Origin: Pomacea canaliculata
Lineage: Eukaryota > Mollusca > Gastropoda > Architaenioglossa > Ampullariidae
Length of the DNA: 64,000 nucleotides
NCBI RefSeq assembly: GCF_003073045.1
Contig: NC_037599.1
Coordinates: forward strand, 20,030,555-20,094,554
Direction: 5' to 3'
In this document: positions 25,001 through 37,170 of the stretch, one piece after another
Layout: the number at the start of each line of letters is the position of its first letter
How positions within the stretch are numbered: position 1 is the first letter of the stretch
Translations under genes and position numbers: made by a program
Notes under the pieces: model-generated
Database searches by the model: none
The model's input: the letters and a program-made list of their open reading frames with translations, nothing else
Told to the model about the DNA's origin: nothing

Positions 25001-28000
25001 GCAGGTTTTGTTTTAATATTTTGGACCAATAAGTAAGCCAAATAAATCGCTGTAGGACAGTAACTTCTTCCTGGAACTTTGGATAGGACCAGCTATGGGC
25101 ATTTTCTTTTTTGTCTTTTCTTTATGAAACTGATGTACAAAAGCTGATACATTTAATGGTTTGTTCAAAAAACCATAGTGGGATTTTGTGTATGTGTGTG
25201 TGTGTGTGTTTCTTTGCCTAGAAACAGGCTGTGCTATGTATGTATGGTGTACTTTGGGTAACTGTAGCCTGTTCCAGCTTGTGTTACAGTACCTAGAGTT
25301 ACCTTGTATTATGTAGAATATGCATTTTCTTGCATGCATTTTGAATACTATTTTATCTATCCACACAAGGTTTTCTTTTATATATTTGATCAATTGCTGT
25401 AATTATAGCTCAGTATTAGTTGGGGGAAGGGGAACTGACAAACCAAAAATCTTACAGCATGATTTCTAAGCAAATCTCCAATAAAAACAAAAGAATCTGT
25501 TCATGCAAGTGCATATACACACCCACAAATGCTGTTGTATTAAGCAAGGACCTTTTAGTTAACTTGCTACCTGCTATTAACACATTTTGATTTTGGTCCT
25601 CTATCATCAGAGATGTCTGATAGGCAGAAGTGTATTCCATCTTTATATAAAAGCTTTACATAGACATCTTTATCTAATAAACTGTTAACACTTGGATTAT
25701 ATTTTTAATATGTTGTTACAAAATAGGTTACACTTTTTAAAGAGAAAAAAATATAGAGATTATACTTTCTACCTAAGTAACTATCTTTACTAAGGAAAAT
25801 TCTACTGAGAATTAAGAAGAGAGGAGTGGGAGTGGGGTGTTGAATTCTGCCTTAACAGGTGGTTGCACCCTTAGAAATACCATTGCAGGAAATATCATTT
25901 TGGTTTTTGCGTGATTATGTCTTTGTACATATATTAGCATGTGTAGATAATAGACCCTGAGCAACACTGGTTTACTGTTTGATTCACTGTGGTTTGGTTT
26001 GGCTTGGTGAGATTAATACCCTCCCAACATTTGGTTTGGTGGAAACTTGGTTAACAGCAGTTGTAAAATGTTTGTAATTGTCCTTTCTTTCTTGTTTTGT
26101 TCTTGGTATAGTTTGCTGGGTATTCATCAGAATCACTGGCAGATCGCATCCTTGACGCAGAGTGTTGTGCAATTGTCACTGCAGGTTAGGTTATTGCTCT
26201 GGCATTATGTGCTTTTATGATTTGTATATCTTTTTCCTTCTCTTAGTGTCTTTTGATTTATGTAGAACAGGACCTTTGGAGAAGGACAGGTTAACCATTG
26301 TATTCAATACTAGCTATAATGCAGCAGTGTATTCATAAACTAATAGAATGTTACCTTTTGCCAATTTGTGTGTGATTGTGTATGAGGTGGTAATGTAGAA
26401 GTTATGACAAGAATAGGGTGTAGCCATTGTGTAGATGTGTGTGTGGAAACCTACTTTGAATGATTAAGTACTTGGATCTGCGATGAATTGTTCAGAGCTA
26501 AAATTGTTTTTTGTTGAGTGCCTTATCACTTGTATAACAGAGCCAAGCCATAACTTTAGCGAGAAATGTCATTGTTTATTAAATTATGTCATTAGTTTGT
26601 GTCTGTTTGGGGATAGGGGGGGATGCAAAGATTATTGAAAACGTGTCTTGAGAAAGAGCTTAGAACAAAACTAAAAGTAAAATTGTCTTTACTCCTGTAC
26701 CATGTATCTGGTAAATATTAGCGGTCCACCTGCTGATCATCTGTTAGCTCTTGCTTGTCACAAGTTTTTAAGACTTAAAAAGGGTTAAAGAAATCTTTTT
26801 TTTTTTTTCTTGTCTCATTTTCCTGTTCCTTCAGAATCATTTTCCACTACTTAAGCTGTAAATTAACTCAAATGAAACCGTTTCATTTGCATGCAGGTGC
26901 TTTATTGCAGTGATGTTGCATCAAGACCACTCAGATACTTTCTGCTATGATTTTGTTTTTCATGTAGAGCATAAGCAAAAAACTAGTATAAGTCTTGGAA
27001 ATTAAATTTAATTACGGTAAAAAACATATTCATTGGTAATTCCAGATAACTTATAAGTGTATTTCTGCTACTACAAACTGGATTAGTTACTAGATTCTTG
27101 AAAAAAGCAATGTGCCTTTGCATATTCAATGTCTTATTGTCTTCTTCCATAGCGAAAATGAGTACTGTAACATGGAGTGTGTCATCATAGCTAATGCCTT
27201 CCAAAAAAATTTTGAAAAATGTGCCTTATTTGTGTATTGTTATTGTCATGAAATGAAGCAATTATCTATATTGCTAATTAACCAAGTAACTAAATATCTG
27301 TTTATTTCATGTTGTAATGCAGATGTTGAAACCCACACGTTCAATGTCTGTTAGTTAGTGCTGGTAAGCATGTGTTTGTAATGTTTTTAATGATGTTACC
27401 AGATGGAGTTTGGCGTGGCAACAAACTACTCAATTTGAAAAATATTGTCGACAGAGCAATGTCCTTGTGTGAAAAAAGGTTTGACCTTTTGTGGTTCTTC
27501 CCTAAATGTAGTATAGAGATAGCTAAATGTGGTCTTTGAAAATTTTATGTTGAAAAGCATCATAAGTTTAAGACTCTTAAAAGTGGATGGTGTTATTGGT
27601 TATATCCACAGCACCTTAATATGGATCTTTATTATTTTTGCTGCTGTCATTTCCTGTAGAGATTTTTGCTATTTTTTTTTCTTTGTAGAAACCACCTTGT
27701 GAATAAGTGTGTTGTGGTACGACATCTGGGTCCAAAATGTGAAAATCTGGTTGATGGTATGATTAGCAACAACCTGTGTGAAGAAAGTCAGCTAGGAAAA
27801 CGTCCAGTCCATGGCTTCAAGGCAAGTTCCCAGGGCCACATCCATTTAAGATGTATTTATTTTCAAACTGGAGTTCTGAGTGCTTTTTTCTTTATTATGA
27901 TATTGATAGAAAATCAGGTGATGACTAAAGAAGTATCTAGAATCATGTAAGTGTTAGTATTGTGAGGTTATAAAAATCAAAAATATCTAGTATCATATGT

Positions 28001-31000
28001 GTTAGTACTGTGAAATTAAGGGTTCCACAAACAAGTTCGAGACTTCCTGGCCAATAAGTCATGATTTTTGTGTACAACTTGTGGTGGACTTGATGACAGA
28101 TTAGCTGGCAAGATGGACGGGACATCTGGTGGCATGATTTAATGGGCACAGTAGACAGTGTGTGTGAGCCAGTCTGGATGGATGCTGAAGACCCCTTGTT
28201 CATGTTATACACAAGGTAGGCACATACCTTCTGGAAATGAGAGAAAAAAAAAGCACTATTTGATGCACAAAACTTGAAAACATATTCTTTCTAGTTTATC
28301 CCAAAAAAAGTCCTTTCTTAACATATTTTGTCTTGTTTATTTTCTCCATCTTCCACATCGGTGATTGTATATAATACACAGCTGTCTGCCTTAGGTGACT
28401 AATAGCACATAACTTAGGAGTGTGCTGGTGTTGATCCTAGAAAACTTTGTTTCATGGGTAATCAGGGTAAGATTATGTCATATTGTGGTACTATCATCTT
28501 GGCTTGTCACAGCGGATCAACAGGCATTCCCAAGGGTGTCCTCCACACAACTGGGGGCTATATGATGTATGCCACAGCCACTTTCAAGTACACCTTTGAC
28601 TTCCACCCTGACGATATTTACTGGTGCACTGCAGACATTGGCTGGATCACTGGCCACACCTATGTCACCTATGGACCACTTGCTAATGGAGCTACAAGTG
28701 TCATGGTAGGTTCTCAGACATCCTTATATTCTGGAGGCATTTGTCATTATTTTATGTCATCAGATAGAACTCACTTTGTTTTCTGTGAGTTAATTTGGTC
28801 TATCTTTTTTTTTTTTATTAGTAGAAGTGCCTTAGCAGTAAACAGAAGAGTCATATAGTGACCTTGAGAGTAAAGTATCTCCTAATTTACATTAGGTGGT
28901 TATATTTGGTCTGGGATTCTTTATCTCTCTCTTTATGAGTACAACATACTTGCAGAAAAATACAGAAAAGTTAAATTATATGTTGTTGATATCTAAATGT
29001 GTGTTATGTGCAGTTTGAAGGTACACCATTTTATCCAGATGCGGGCCGTTTCTGGGCCATAGTGGACAAATACAAAGTCAACACATTCTATACAGCTCCA
29101 ACAGCCATTAGATCACTAATGAAGTTTGGGGATGAGTTTGTCACCAAGTAAGTCATTGTATCTATTCAAGTATATAAGCTGGAAATATTTTAACTTTTTA
29201 TTAGACAGATGAATGAATCTTTGGGTTTATAAAATATGGAATTAAAATCCAAACCCTAAAAGCAGCGACAGCCATCCTTTGAAAATAAAAATCTGGATAT
29301 GCAGGAAGAGTGAGTGAAGTATTGTGTAAGGTTTTAAAGAAAGGCCTACTGCAGGAGCAATTGAAAAACTAGAACTGAACTTGTGGGGAATGACAATGAC
29401 AAGGAACAATGAGAAAGTATAGGAGGAGGGATGAAGAGTGTGGCATCCAGTTGTAATTAAATTATTTCATTAGATAAAGATATACTCAAGGCTTTGATAA
29501 GGCTGTGGTGACGGTCAGTAGGTTTAAAAATTATGTTTAGTTATGATTGCAGTGCACGAGAGCAATACAGTAGAAATAAATGATTTGTTTCTCATTTTGT
29601 TACCACTTATTAGCATTATTTTGGTTACCGATGTTTATAAAAATAAAAAAAAATCCAGTGAAATCGACCGTTGTGTCCTTCCGCCGAGTAACCACAATAG
29701 TTTCCTGAGATGGTCAAGCAGACGAACTTGCTTGTGACATAGGACCAAGACAGACAGCAAGTGTCAGTGATCATTTCTAGGATTTGAACTCGTGATCAGT
29801 GGTGTCTCATGAGTTAATGTAGGTTTTAAAGTGACCTTTTCAAAGCACTGTTTTAAAAATTATAGAAAACAGTCTGTCTCACTTGGTAAGCAGTTTTGGT
29901 CATATGTCATAAGGTCATGTGACGGAGAACGAGACTTCGTCTAAGCAAACAAAAGATCGAGTCCTGTGTAATTTCTCTTATTAAACACAACATGCTACAA
30001 AACCTTCAACTTTTTCCAAATAAACGGACACAAAAATAGACGAGATACAAATTGATCCTATTCTTTACGAGATTCTAATCAGTTTTATTTTGCCTTTACA
30101 ATCCCTTTAAATCATCAAGAGCCCTGGACTGTGTATTGAGAGCTGTGGATTGTGGGGAGAAAAGCAAAATTGGAGGATGAAAAGGGTGAACAGAAAAGAG
30201 ATGAGAGTGAAGGATGAGAGAGCAGATTTTTTTATGACATCATTTGCAAAATGCCATCTAGGTACAGCCGTTCATCATTGAGAATCTTGGGTACTGTGGG
30301 GGAACCCATTAACCCAGAGGCATGGCTGTGGTACCATCGTGTTGTAGGCAATTCCACATGTGCTATTGTGGACACCTTTTGGCAGACTGAAACGGTAGGA
30401 ACATCCCTGTGTATTTATGAGTGCGTGCACCTGCATGTGTGAGATATTCTTAATCAGCTTTTTTTTTATTCAGGAAGGAGTTTTCTATGTACATTTTTGA
30501 GGTATTTGAAAGGAGTTGCTGTATAGATTTGCTAAAAGATTTCAGGCTTATTAAAATGAAGCTGAACACCTTGTTGAATTAACATAAAATGAAAACTTCA
30601 TCTTTTTTTTCTTTTTTTTGTACAGGGAGGTCATGTCATCACACCTTTGCCTGGCGCCACACCTACGAAGCCTGGCTCAGCCGTATGTTTTAAAGCATAA
30701 ATATAAGATCATTTTGAAACACTTTTTTTTTATATATATATCATTTATGGGATTGGTGTTGATGAGAGTTGTTGTAGTTTTCTCCTTTGTCTTGACTTCG
30801 AGCTTTTCATTCCATGTTGTGTGCATTTTTTGTAAGTGCAGCATGTTGAGGAACAATTGGAGTTTGGTCCAGTGTGATGTTAATGTAGTATTTCCTGTGG
30901 GCTTGGTTGAGCTATATATCTAATCCTGTGGGCTGATTGAGCTGTATTTTCAGTCCTTTGGGCTTTGTTGAGCTGTGTTTTGGGTCCTGTGAGCTTGATT

Positions 31001-34000
31001 GAGCTGTATTTTGGGGGAGGGGGATCTGTAGGCTTGGTTATTTGTTTTCTCTATGTGGTCTGGTTGCTGTGTTTGTGCAGCATGTCTAGTCTAACCTTGA
31101 AGGTCATGCATTTTTTTCTGGTCCATGGTGTGGTCAAACTATACAGCATTTCTAGCATACTAGTTGTGGTCATTCACATCAGATCCCAGAAATCTTATGA
31201 TGTTACCTTTTTCGAATTAGCTTTGTTTTAAAAGGACACAACTAAAAGCACTGAACAGGATAAAGGTTTATCTGAATTGAGAAAATAATTTTTTTTTTTT
31301 TTTTTTTTTACAGCGGTAAAGAAGGGGAGAATATCTGAAGGGATACTGATAAACGTTATTTCTAGGATTTTTCACCAAGGAAGAGATGTTTGTTTTAATT
31401 TACTATATATACTCTTTAGATTTAACATGTTCAGAATCTTGTTATCTGCATTATGTTTGTGTTAGTCTGTTTTCCTGGCTGTTGAAATAAATTTAACTAA
31501 AAATTACATTCCAAGGTCTTACAGAAGGGTGCCAACTCTTGTATTTGCAGACATTCCCATTCTTTGGTATTTTGCCTACAATTCTGTCTGAAGAAGGACA
31601 TGAGATTAAGGGAACTGGAGAGGGATACTTGGTAAGCTTCATTTTTTTTTTCATTCCCTTTATCATGAGAAGCTATTTATCATGGACATCATCCGTTTTT
31701 CATTTGATTAAAATGGCGGTTGGTCTGTGCATATCCCACGACTAATTGATAGACGATAAAGTTTCACTTTGTATATATACAATGAGCAACAAATGTGTCA
31801 TTACACTGAATAGTAACTTCTGTACTCAGTGGATGAATCAACCAAGGGTCATGGTCAAATCAACTTGGTTGAATTGGTAAATGGCCAAATCAACTGGTGA
31901 CCCACACACACCCCTGCACACAGACATCACTTTCTCCTTCCTTTATTTCTCTCTCTCACACACACACAAACACATGCTTAACAGTTCATCTATAAAGAAA
32001 AAACTGATCCAGTAGAACACGCACCTCTTGTTCTATTGTCAATTTAGGTTTTCAAACAGCCATGGCCTGGTATCATGCGTACTGTGCATGGAGACCATGA
32101 GAGGTTTGAGACAACTTACTTCAAGAAGTTCCCAGGCTACTACTGCACAGGAGATGGTGAGAGACTGTTGGAGTTGTACAAATTTACTTATCACAACATT
32201 GCCTGTTAATGCTAATTCCAGCAGTCTTTTGCTAATTCTGTACCCTCCCTTTGGTAATCCTTTATGCGTTTCCTCTGTTCATCTATGCTTCCAAAGAACA
32301 GGGCATTTCTCTTCAAGAGAGATTTAGAGGTTTTCATTTGTAAGAAGATAATATTGCCAGAGCTCGTCATAATTCAGTGGCGTAGGAAGATGTTAGGCGT
32401 TGGGGGGGCAAATTCCCTGCTGACAGTGAACGGCGTTCGCACTCGCACATTTCGTAAAAAAGGATGGGGGTGGGGGGTACTGCACGCACGCTCGATCTGA
32501 TCGTCAGAGGTGTTAGAGCCTCCACTTGCCTCAGGGCTCAGGGCCGGCTTTTGTGACGGTGATGACCGTCTCCTCTCTACGTTCCCCTACCTTTCTTCAG
32601 TTCTTTGCTCTTTGTGAGGAATTACGTCTCAAATATTGGGGGGGGGGGCAAAAGGATATTCCTGCCCCCCTGTATTTTCCTTGGGGGGCGGCTGCCCCCG
32701 CTGCCCCCCTGGTTTCTACGCCACTGTAATTATAGCAAGGAATACTTTCTGGTTTTAATTTTTAGAACGAGTTCTTACTGGGAGATAACCATATCTTTCA
32801 GCTGAACCATCACTTGTTCTCATGGATTCGCTTTTGGCAGTCAGGTTTTTTTCCAATTCTTTTACTTGCATTTCTGGTGATGCTCAATACCAGAATGGTG
32901 GTTCCATAACTAACATGTTTTCTGTGGTAGGAAATGATGTGATTATATTTCTTAACATGCATTATTTGTTTCATTTGTTGGGGTTTTTTTTCGAAGGAGC
33001 CCACAGAGACAAAGATGGCTACCTCTGGATAACAGGTCGCATCGACGATCTGGTGAATGTTTCTGGGCATCTTCTCTCCACAGCAGAAGTGGAGTCAGCC
33101 CTAATAGAACACCACTCTGTGGCTGAGGCAGCCTCTGTCTCTCATCCTCATCCTATCAAAGGAGAATGTATCTACTGCTTTGTTACATTAAAAGAGGTGT
33201 GTTATTCTTGTGATATTCAGATATTCTGGTGAACATGTATGCATGTGAGGTGCATGCGTGTGTATGTGCACATGTGAGCATGTGCCTTTTAGAGGAGTAC
33301 TAAGAGAGAACAGCAAAGGGTGCATAAGTGTTTAATAGTTGTTTTACTTTTTGATTGCTTTGGATTTTGCCATTCTTTTTCCCTTATTTGCTGTATATTA
33401 TTAGCATATATGACTATAATGTGGTAGTTTTGACATCCATTCTTTTATTGACACACATATATATATATACAAATGACATTCTACTGAACTAAAGTATCAC
33501 ATGGCTCTTGTCACCTTCTGGTAAGGTATTTGTTGATGTGCAACAGCTAGAAAAGTTGGTCATCTGCTTGATTTGTTCAGGGACACAACTTAACTGATGA
33601 ACTCGTGATGGAGCTGAAGAACAAAGGTATGCAGATGCTAGTAGTTAAAAACAGGTGGTTACCTAGGCATAAGTGATATCAGTAATTTTCCAAAGATGCC
33701 CTTGAGAATTTCTGATCAGCCAGATTAATAAACTTTAAATATTTGTTACGTTTCATGGAAATTTCCTTCTATGTCTAGCTGCTTCATCATGTTGTTTATG
33801 GTTTTGAGGTAAGATGAGAAGTATAGTTATCCCACTTTTAAAGTTCTTCCAGAATGCAATATTTTTATAAAATAGTTGGTTAACAGGTATGCCAGGAACA
33901 TAATGGTGATAACACAGCATCTTCACATACTTTTTTAATAACCTGTTTTACCTCTTTCTGTGCAAAATGCATTTGAAAGATTTCTTTTCGTTCTGGTACC

Positions 34001-34431
34001 AGTGATGAAGAGTGCAGCTAATACTAACCCCACCCAAAACAAATTTAGACAAATGGAGATCAGAACACAAGTTATAAACTATAAACTATCTACCAAAAGG
34101 AGGAAATCTTTTAAGAGTAAATATTTCACTATGAAAGTGGAATGCATTTCATTTGTTTAAATAAATTGAACTTTGGCAGTTGAGAATAAGTGAACTTAAA
34201 AAGACTTTTTTCCCTCTTTTTGTGTGTCCAGTGAGACATAAAATAGGACCCTTTGCCCAGCCTGACTTCATTCAGAATGCCCCAGCCTTGCCAAAGACAA
34301 GGTCAGGAAAGATAATGCGGCGCATACTTCGCAAAATTGCAAGAGGAGACAGAGACTTGGGTGACACGTCCACTCTGGCAGATGAAAGCGTCATTGATGT
34401 ACTGTTCAAATATCGTGCCCAAGATGCCTAG
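19095..34431 (+). CDS. ACSS2: Acetyl-CoA synthetase, cytoplasmic (ACSS2-type)
   Basis: This AMP-forming ligase makes acetyl-CoA from acetate, ATP and CoA. Coding exons: 19095-19414, 20972-21063, 21641-21744, then one of 23598-23670 or 26112-26184, then 27403-27478, 27689-27821, 28100-28215, 28513-28705, 29014-29147, 30262-30394, 30626-30682, 31551-31631, 32048-32156, 32997-33196, 33581-33626, 34232-34431. The sum is 2067 nt, 688 residues; human ACSS2 has about 700. All phases agree. Visible motifs: [11 protein letters not shown] at 303-313 (adenylate/P-loop signature), [19 protein letters not shown] (acetate-pocket Trp near 454), [12 protein letters not shown] hinge region, and KTRSGK near the C terminus with catalytic Lys649 (the lysine acetylated in family members). 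The N terminus has no mitochondrial targeting character, so the cytosolic/nuclear form is favoured over ACSS1. Exon 6 uses a GC donor. Poly(A) signal candidates lie at 37623, 38007 and 39947. Confidence 0.97.
22630..22910 (+). pseudogene. LINE reverse-transcriptase fragment in ACSS2 intron 3
   Basis: A short translated stretch contains [14 protein letters not shown] followed by [15 protein letters not shown] and LHDLANRL. This matches the layout around the RT catalytic FADD motif of RTE-like non-LTR retrotransposons, with the second Asp replaced by Asn (FADN). It has no start codon context and no flanking domains, so it is a dead fragment lying between ACSS2 coding exons 3 and 4a. Confidence 0.6.
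23598..23670 (+). CDS. ACSS2: ACSS2 alternative coding exon 4a
   Basis: The exon is bounded by GGCATTAG and a GTGTGA donor. It is 73 nt long, starting in phase 0 and ending in phase 1. It encodes [20 protein letters not shown] and then LISA, with Asp197 completed by the next exon. It aligns over its full length with exon 4b (FAG at the start, an R at position 12, then a small/aliphatic run ending in A) and with the FAGFSSESL segment of vertebrate ACSS2. It is the more diverged of the pair. The preceding pyrimidine tract is modest (TTTTGTTTCTCC), so actual use needs RNA evidence. Confidence 0.85.
26112..26184 (+). CDS. ACSS2: ACSS2 alternative coding exon 4b
   Basis: The exon is 73 nt, identical in length and phases to 4a, bounded by TTCTTGGTATAG and a GTTAGG donor. 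It encodes [19 protein letters not shown] followed by AIVTA and is closer than 4a to the vertebrate ACSS2 sequence (FAGFSSESLxxRILD). Either exon joins exon 3 (which ends ...HSIV) and exon 5 (starting xGVWRGNK) in frame. Joining both, or skipping both, shifts the frame. The two copies lie 2.4 kb apart with no third copy seen between them. Confidence 0.93.
29640..29995 (+). repeat. Putative tRNA-derived SINE of a second family in ACSS2 intron 9
   Basis: At about 29875-29890 the text TCTCACTTGGTAAGCAG resembles a tRNA A box. At about 29955-29970, AGATCGAGTCCTGTG resembles a B box. A reverse-orientation B-box-like GGATTTGAACTC lies at about 29780, so the element may be composite. The A-to-B spacing is longer than in a true tRNA, so this is a tRNA-related repeat rather than a tRNA gene. 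Confidence 0.4.
30894..31020. repeat. Minisatellite, 30-31 bp unit, four copies, in ACSS2 intron 11
   Basis: Units begin at 30894, 30925, 30955 and 30986, each reading CCTGTGGGCTTGRTTGAGCT followed by a TATTTT-like run, with point differences. A fifth decayed unit may start near 31023. Confidence 0.8.
32375..32726. mobile_element. Short non-autonomous DNA transposon (MITE-like) in ACSS2 intron 13
   Basis: The 352-bp element starts CAGTGGCGTAGGAAG and ends TTTCTACGCCACTG, a perfect 11-bp terminal inverted repeat CAGTGGCGTAG. The pentamer TAATT abuts both ends (32370-32374 and 32727-32731) and may be a target-site duplication. The interior has G/C homopolymer runs and no open frame. The termini resemble hAT-type ends, but the flanking repeat is shorter than the 8 bp expected, so the superfamily stays open. 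Confidence 0.75.
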
Positions 34432-36939
34432 TTAATGTGTGTGATGGTTCGAAGGTGTGTTCACTGCCTTCGGACTGTGGCTTTTATAAGAGGTGGTAAG
34501 CTCCACAGGCTTTAAGTTATTCAGCTTCATCCCATTCCCTTAAATTGTCACTTACATATGACCAAAACCAACCCTAACCTAGACCACCTAAAGAGTGGCA
34601 TGTTTGTAGTTGTTTTTGCCTGTAAATATTTAGTAATCTAATGCCATGGGTAAAGTTGTTGTCGTATATGTGCAATTATCTTTTTCTTGTGATGATAATC
34701 AGTTTGTTAGTAATGTTTAAATCACAAGCCCAGAAAATTGGCCTGCTTATCAGATCTCTATCAGAAGTTTGTGTTCTAGCAAGAAGGCAGCATGTCAGAG
34801 AGACTATCATAAAGACATATCATGACAACCAGGTCTAAGTGCAACATTGGAAAATTAATCTGATGAATCAAATTTAACAAATCTGAGCAGTTTCCTTACA
34901 ATTCTACAATCTTTATCTTTGACATCTTGCTGCCTTTCTGTCTTTGCTGCAGCTTATGCCTTTAGAGCTGTAAGCTACGTTAGATACATGAATATGAGCA
35001 TTGCTGAATCTCTCCACATTCTGGTTGTGAGTTTTTTGCATATCTATAGGTTTTAATCCACCTTATTTTGTCATGATATGCTGTAATTTTCTTTTTGAAA
35101 TACTCAGTAACATGTTGTCTCCATCCTTACCCCTACCCCCTGTGCATTTCCACTATAACCACTGCTAAGGTCATTTCTGACAACCCTGATGTTTAAAGTG
35201 TGCTAGGCTTCACAAAAACTTGATGAGTGGCCATGTAACATTTGAAATTTTTTGACTCAGTTTGATCATTAACATTTAGCATTTGATATATGCTCCACAC
35301 AATTTCGGAGTTATATTTGAAATGTGCATGTTTTACTTTGGTTTACTTTTAAGAGTACTGCACAAAAAAACAAAACACACAGGAACAAAAGTTTTATCAG
35401 AAACAAAATTTTTATCAGAAAGTTTACTGCGTTTTTAAAGTGTGAAGCATTGTTATTGGCTGTACTCTATGGTACCATTGTGATCAGGGTTAAGGTTACC
35501 GAAAATGTGATCTTTCTTTACTGAAATCCTTTACAAGCAATTTTTGTGTGTGTGCTGTACAATTTTTGACCTAAGTTATGTTTCTCCTATTGTCTTTATT
35601 GCGGAGGTTTTTTAAAACTTAAATTTTGTTCTTGCAAATATGGTCAGCATTGTGAAATTTGCATTTGTTTGTGCCAGTAGGTGTTACTGTTGACTTCATA
35701 TAGTGCTACTTGCACTGCGTAGTGAGATCCCAGGAGGCTATTGTTTTACATCTCAGAGAATCTAGTCTGTACGCAAAATGCAAGTGGTTAAACCTGCTGC
35801 AAATAGTGGATGTGATTTGAGTTTTGCACCACTGTGAAAGTTTTATAGGTCACTTTACATGATCTTTCTTGAAACTTGAGGATGTCTTTCCAAATGGAGC
35901 TCTTATTTCTTATTTTATTTGTCATGGCCTGAACGATGAGTTCTTGGGAAATTGGTTTCTTATTTGAGGGTTAGTTGATTTTCTTTTATTGGACATGATT
36001 TCCTGAGGGACATTTTCATACTTACATAATCAAATTTTGTTCCACTTCTAAGTATAGCTGCCTCATTAAGTACCTTCAAAGACAAATACATACTCAGATT
36101 TTTTGGTGGGTGTTGGATTGCTTTGTAATCACAGGCTCAGTTTCTTGGTCTTTTGGTGATTTGTTGGGTTTGTCTTCCTTCTACCCTACCCTTCCACTTT
36201 GAAATTTAGGGTAGGGTACAAGTTTACACATAAAACAGACTTAGATTTTGTTGGGAACTGTCAGAGGAACCAACAATAACATAAAGGAAGCATTAATGAT
36301 GCTGGTGATGTTCACAAGCAAGAGGCACAAATATTTCCAGATGTAGCATCTTTCTCAGTGATATTATTCTGATCATATACTCATGTTTATTCTTGCCGAC
36401 AGTTAGGCTACATGTAGTTGCAGTAATCTCATTTGATGAAGCCCTAAGTTATTTTCATGAAAATAACATTTTGTTTGCTTACATTTTGTTTTATGATGTG
36501 CATGCTGTTTTTGTGTGATTATTAACTATGTTTTTAAATTGAGGTTCAAAACAGAGAAGTTATAATGATACAGTCCTATGTCAGGAAAATGTGTTACAGT
36601 TGATATGGACCACTGTGTTCTGTATCAACACATGTTCTTGAAACATGCTACATGTACATCGATCTATGATGAAGAGCATGTTGGGACAGGTATCTGTTTC
36701 ACCACATTTCCTCTTACAACTGGAGAGTTGTTCCACAAGTTTGTAAACTTTTCTAAAGGCATTAGAGTTCAAAACCATGGTCTTGTAACAAAATTTGGTA
36801 GCTTTTTCATTACCACTTTTGACCCAAGCTACATCAGAGTATGTACGTACCCTATTACCAGTACGGCTGCCCCATATAACTTTGGTACAGTTATCAACAG
36901 CATGCCCTACTGTAGGTAAAGGTAAGATAAAGGTCATCC

Positions 36940-37170
36940 CCTAACCTTTTCAGGTTGTTGGGGGCAAGGTGTTAGAGACCTCACTTTTCTGGGGGCCAGC
37001 TTTACGTGAGGGTGGTGCCCATCTCTTCCTCGCTGCTTTATCTTCCCCACTATGGAGTCAGGTACCCATTCCCACCAACTGGGGAAAGTTTTTGCTAGTT
37101 GGGTATTGTAACAGCTCGTTGTTGGTTTGGATACAAGCACTCTAACCACTTGGCTTTCTGCTTCCTTACA
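36940..37170 (-). repeat. tRNA-derived SINE, copy 3 (reverse)
   Basis: Read on the minus strand it shows AGCCAAGTGGTTAGAGTGC (A-box region), then GGGAATGGGTACCTGACTCC, GGGCACCACCCTCACG and AAAGCTGGCCCCCAGAAAAG. These appear in the same order as in the copy at 15.3 kb. Confidence 0.8.

Noticed and set aside
36578..36937. Open frames of 113 and 118 residues on opposite strands of the same DNA
   Set aside because: Both lack recognisable domains, lie in presumed ACSS2 3' UTR, and mirror each other as chance frames often do.
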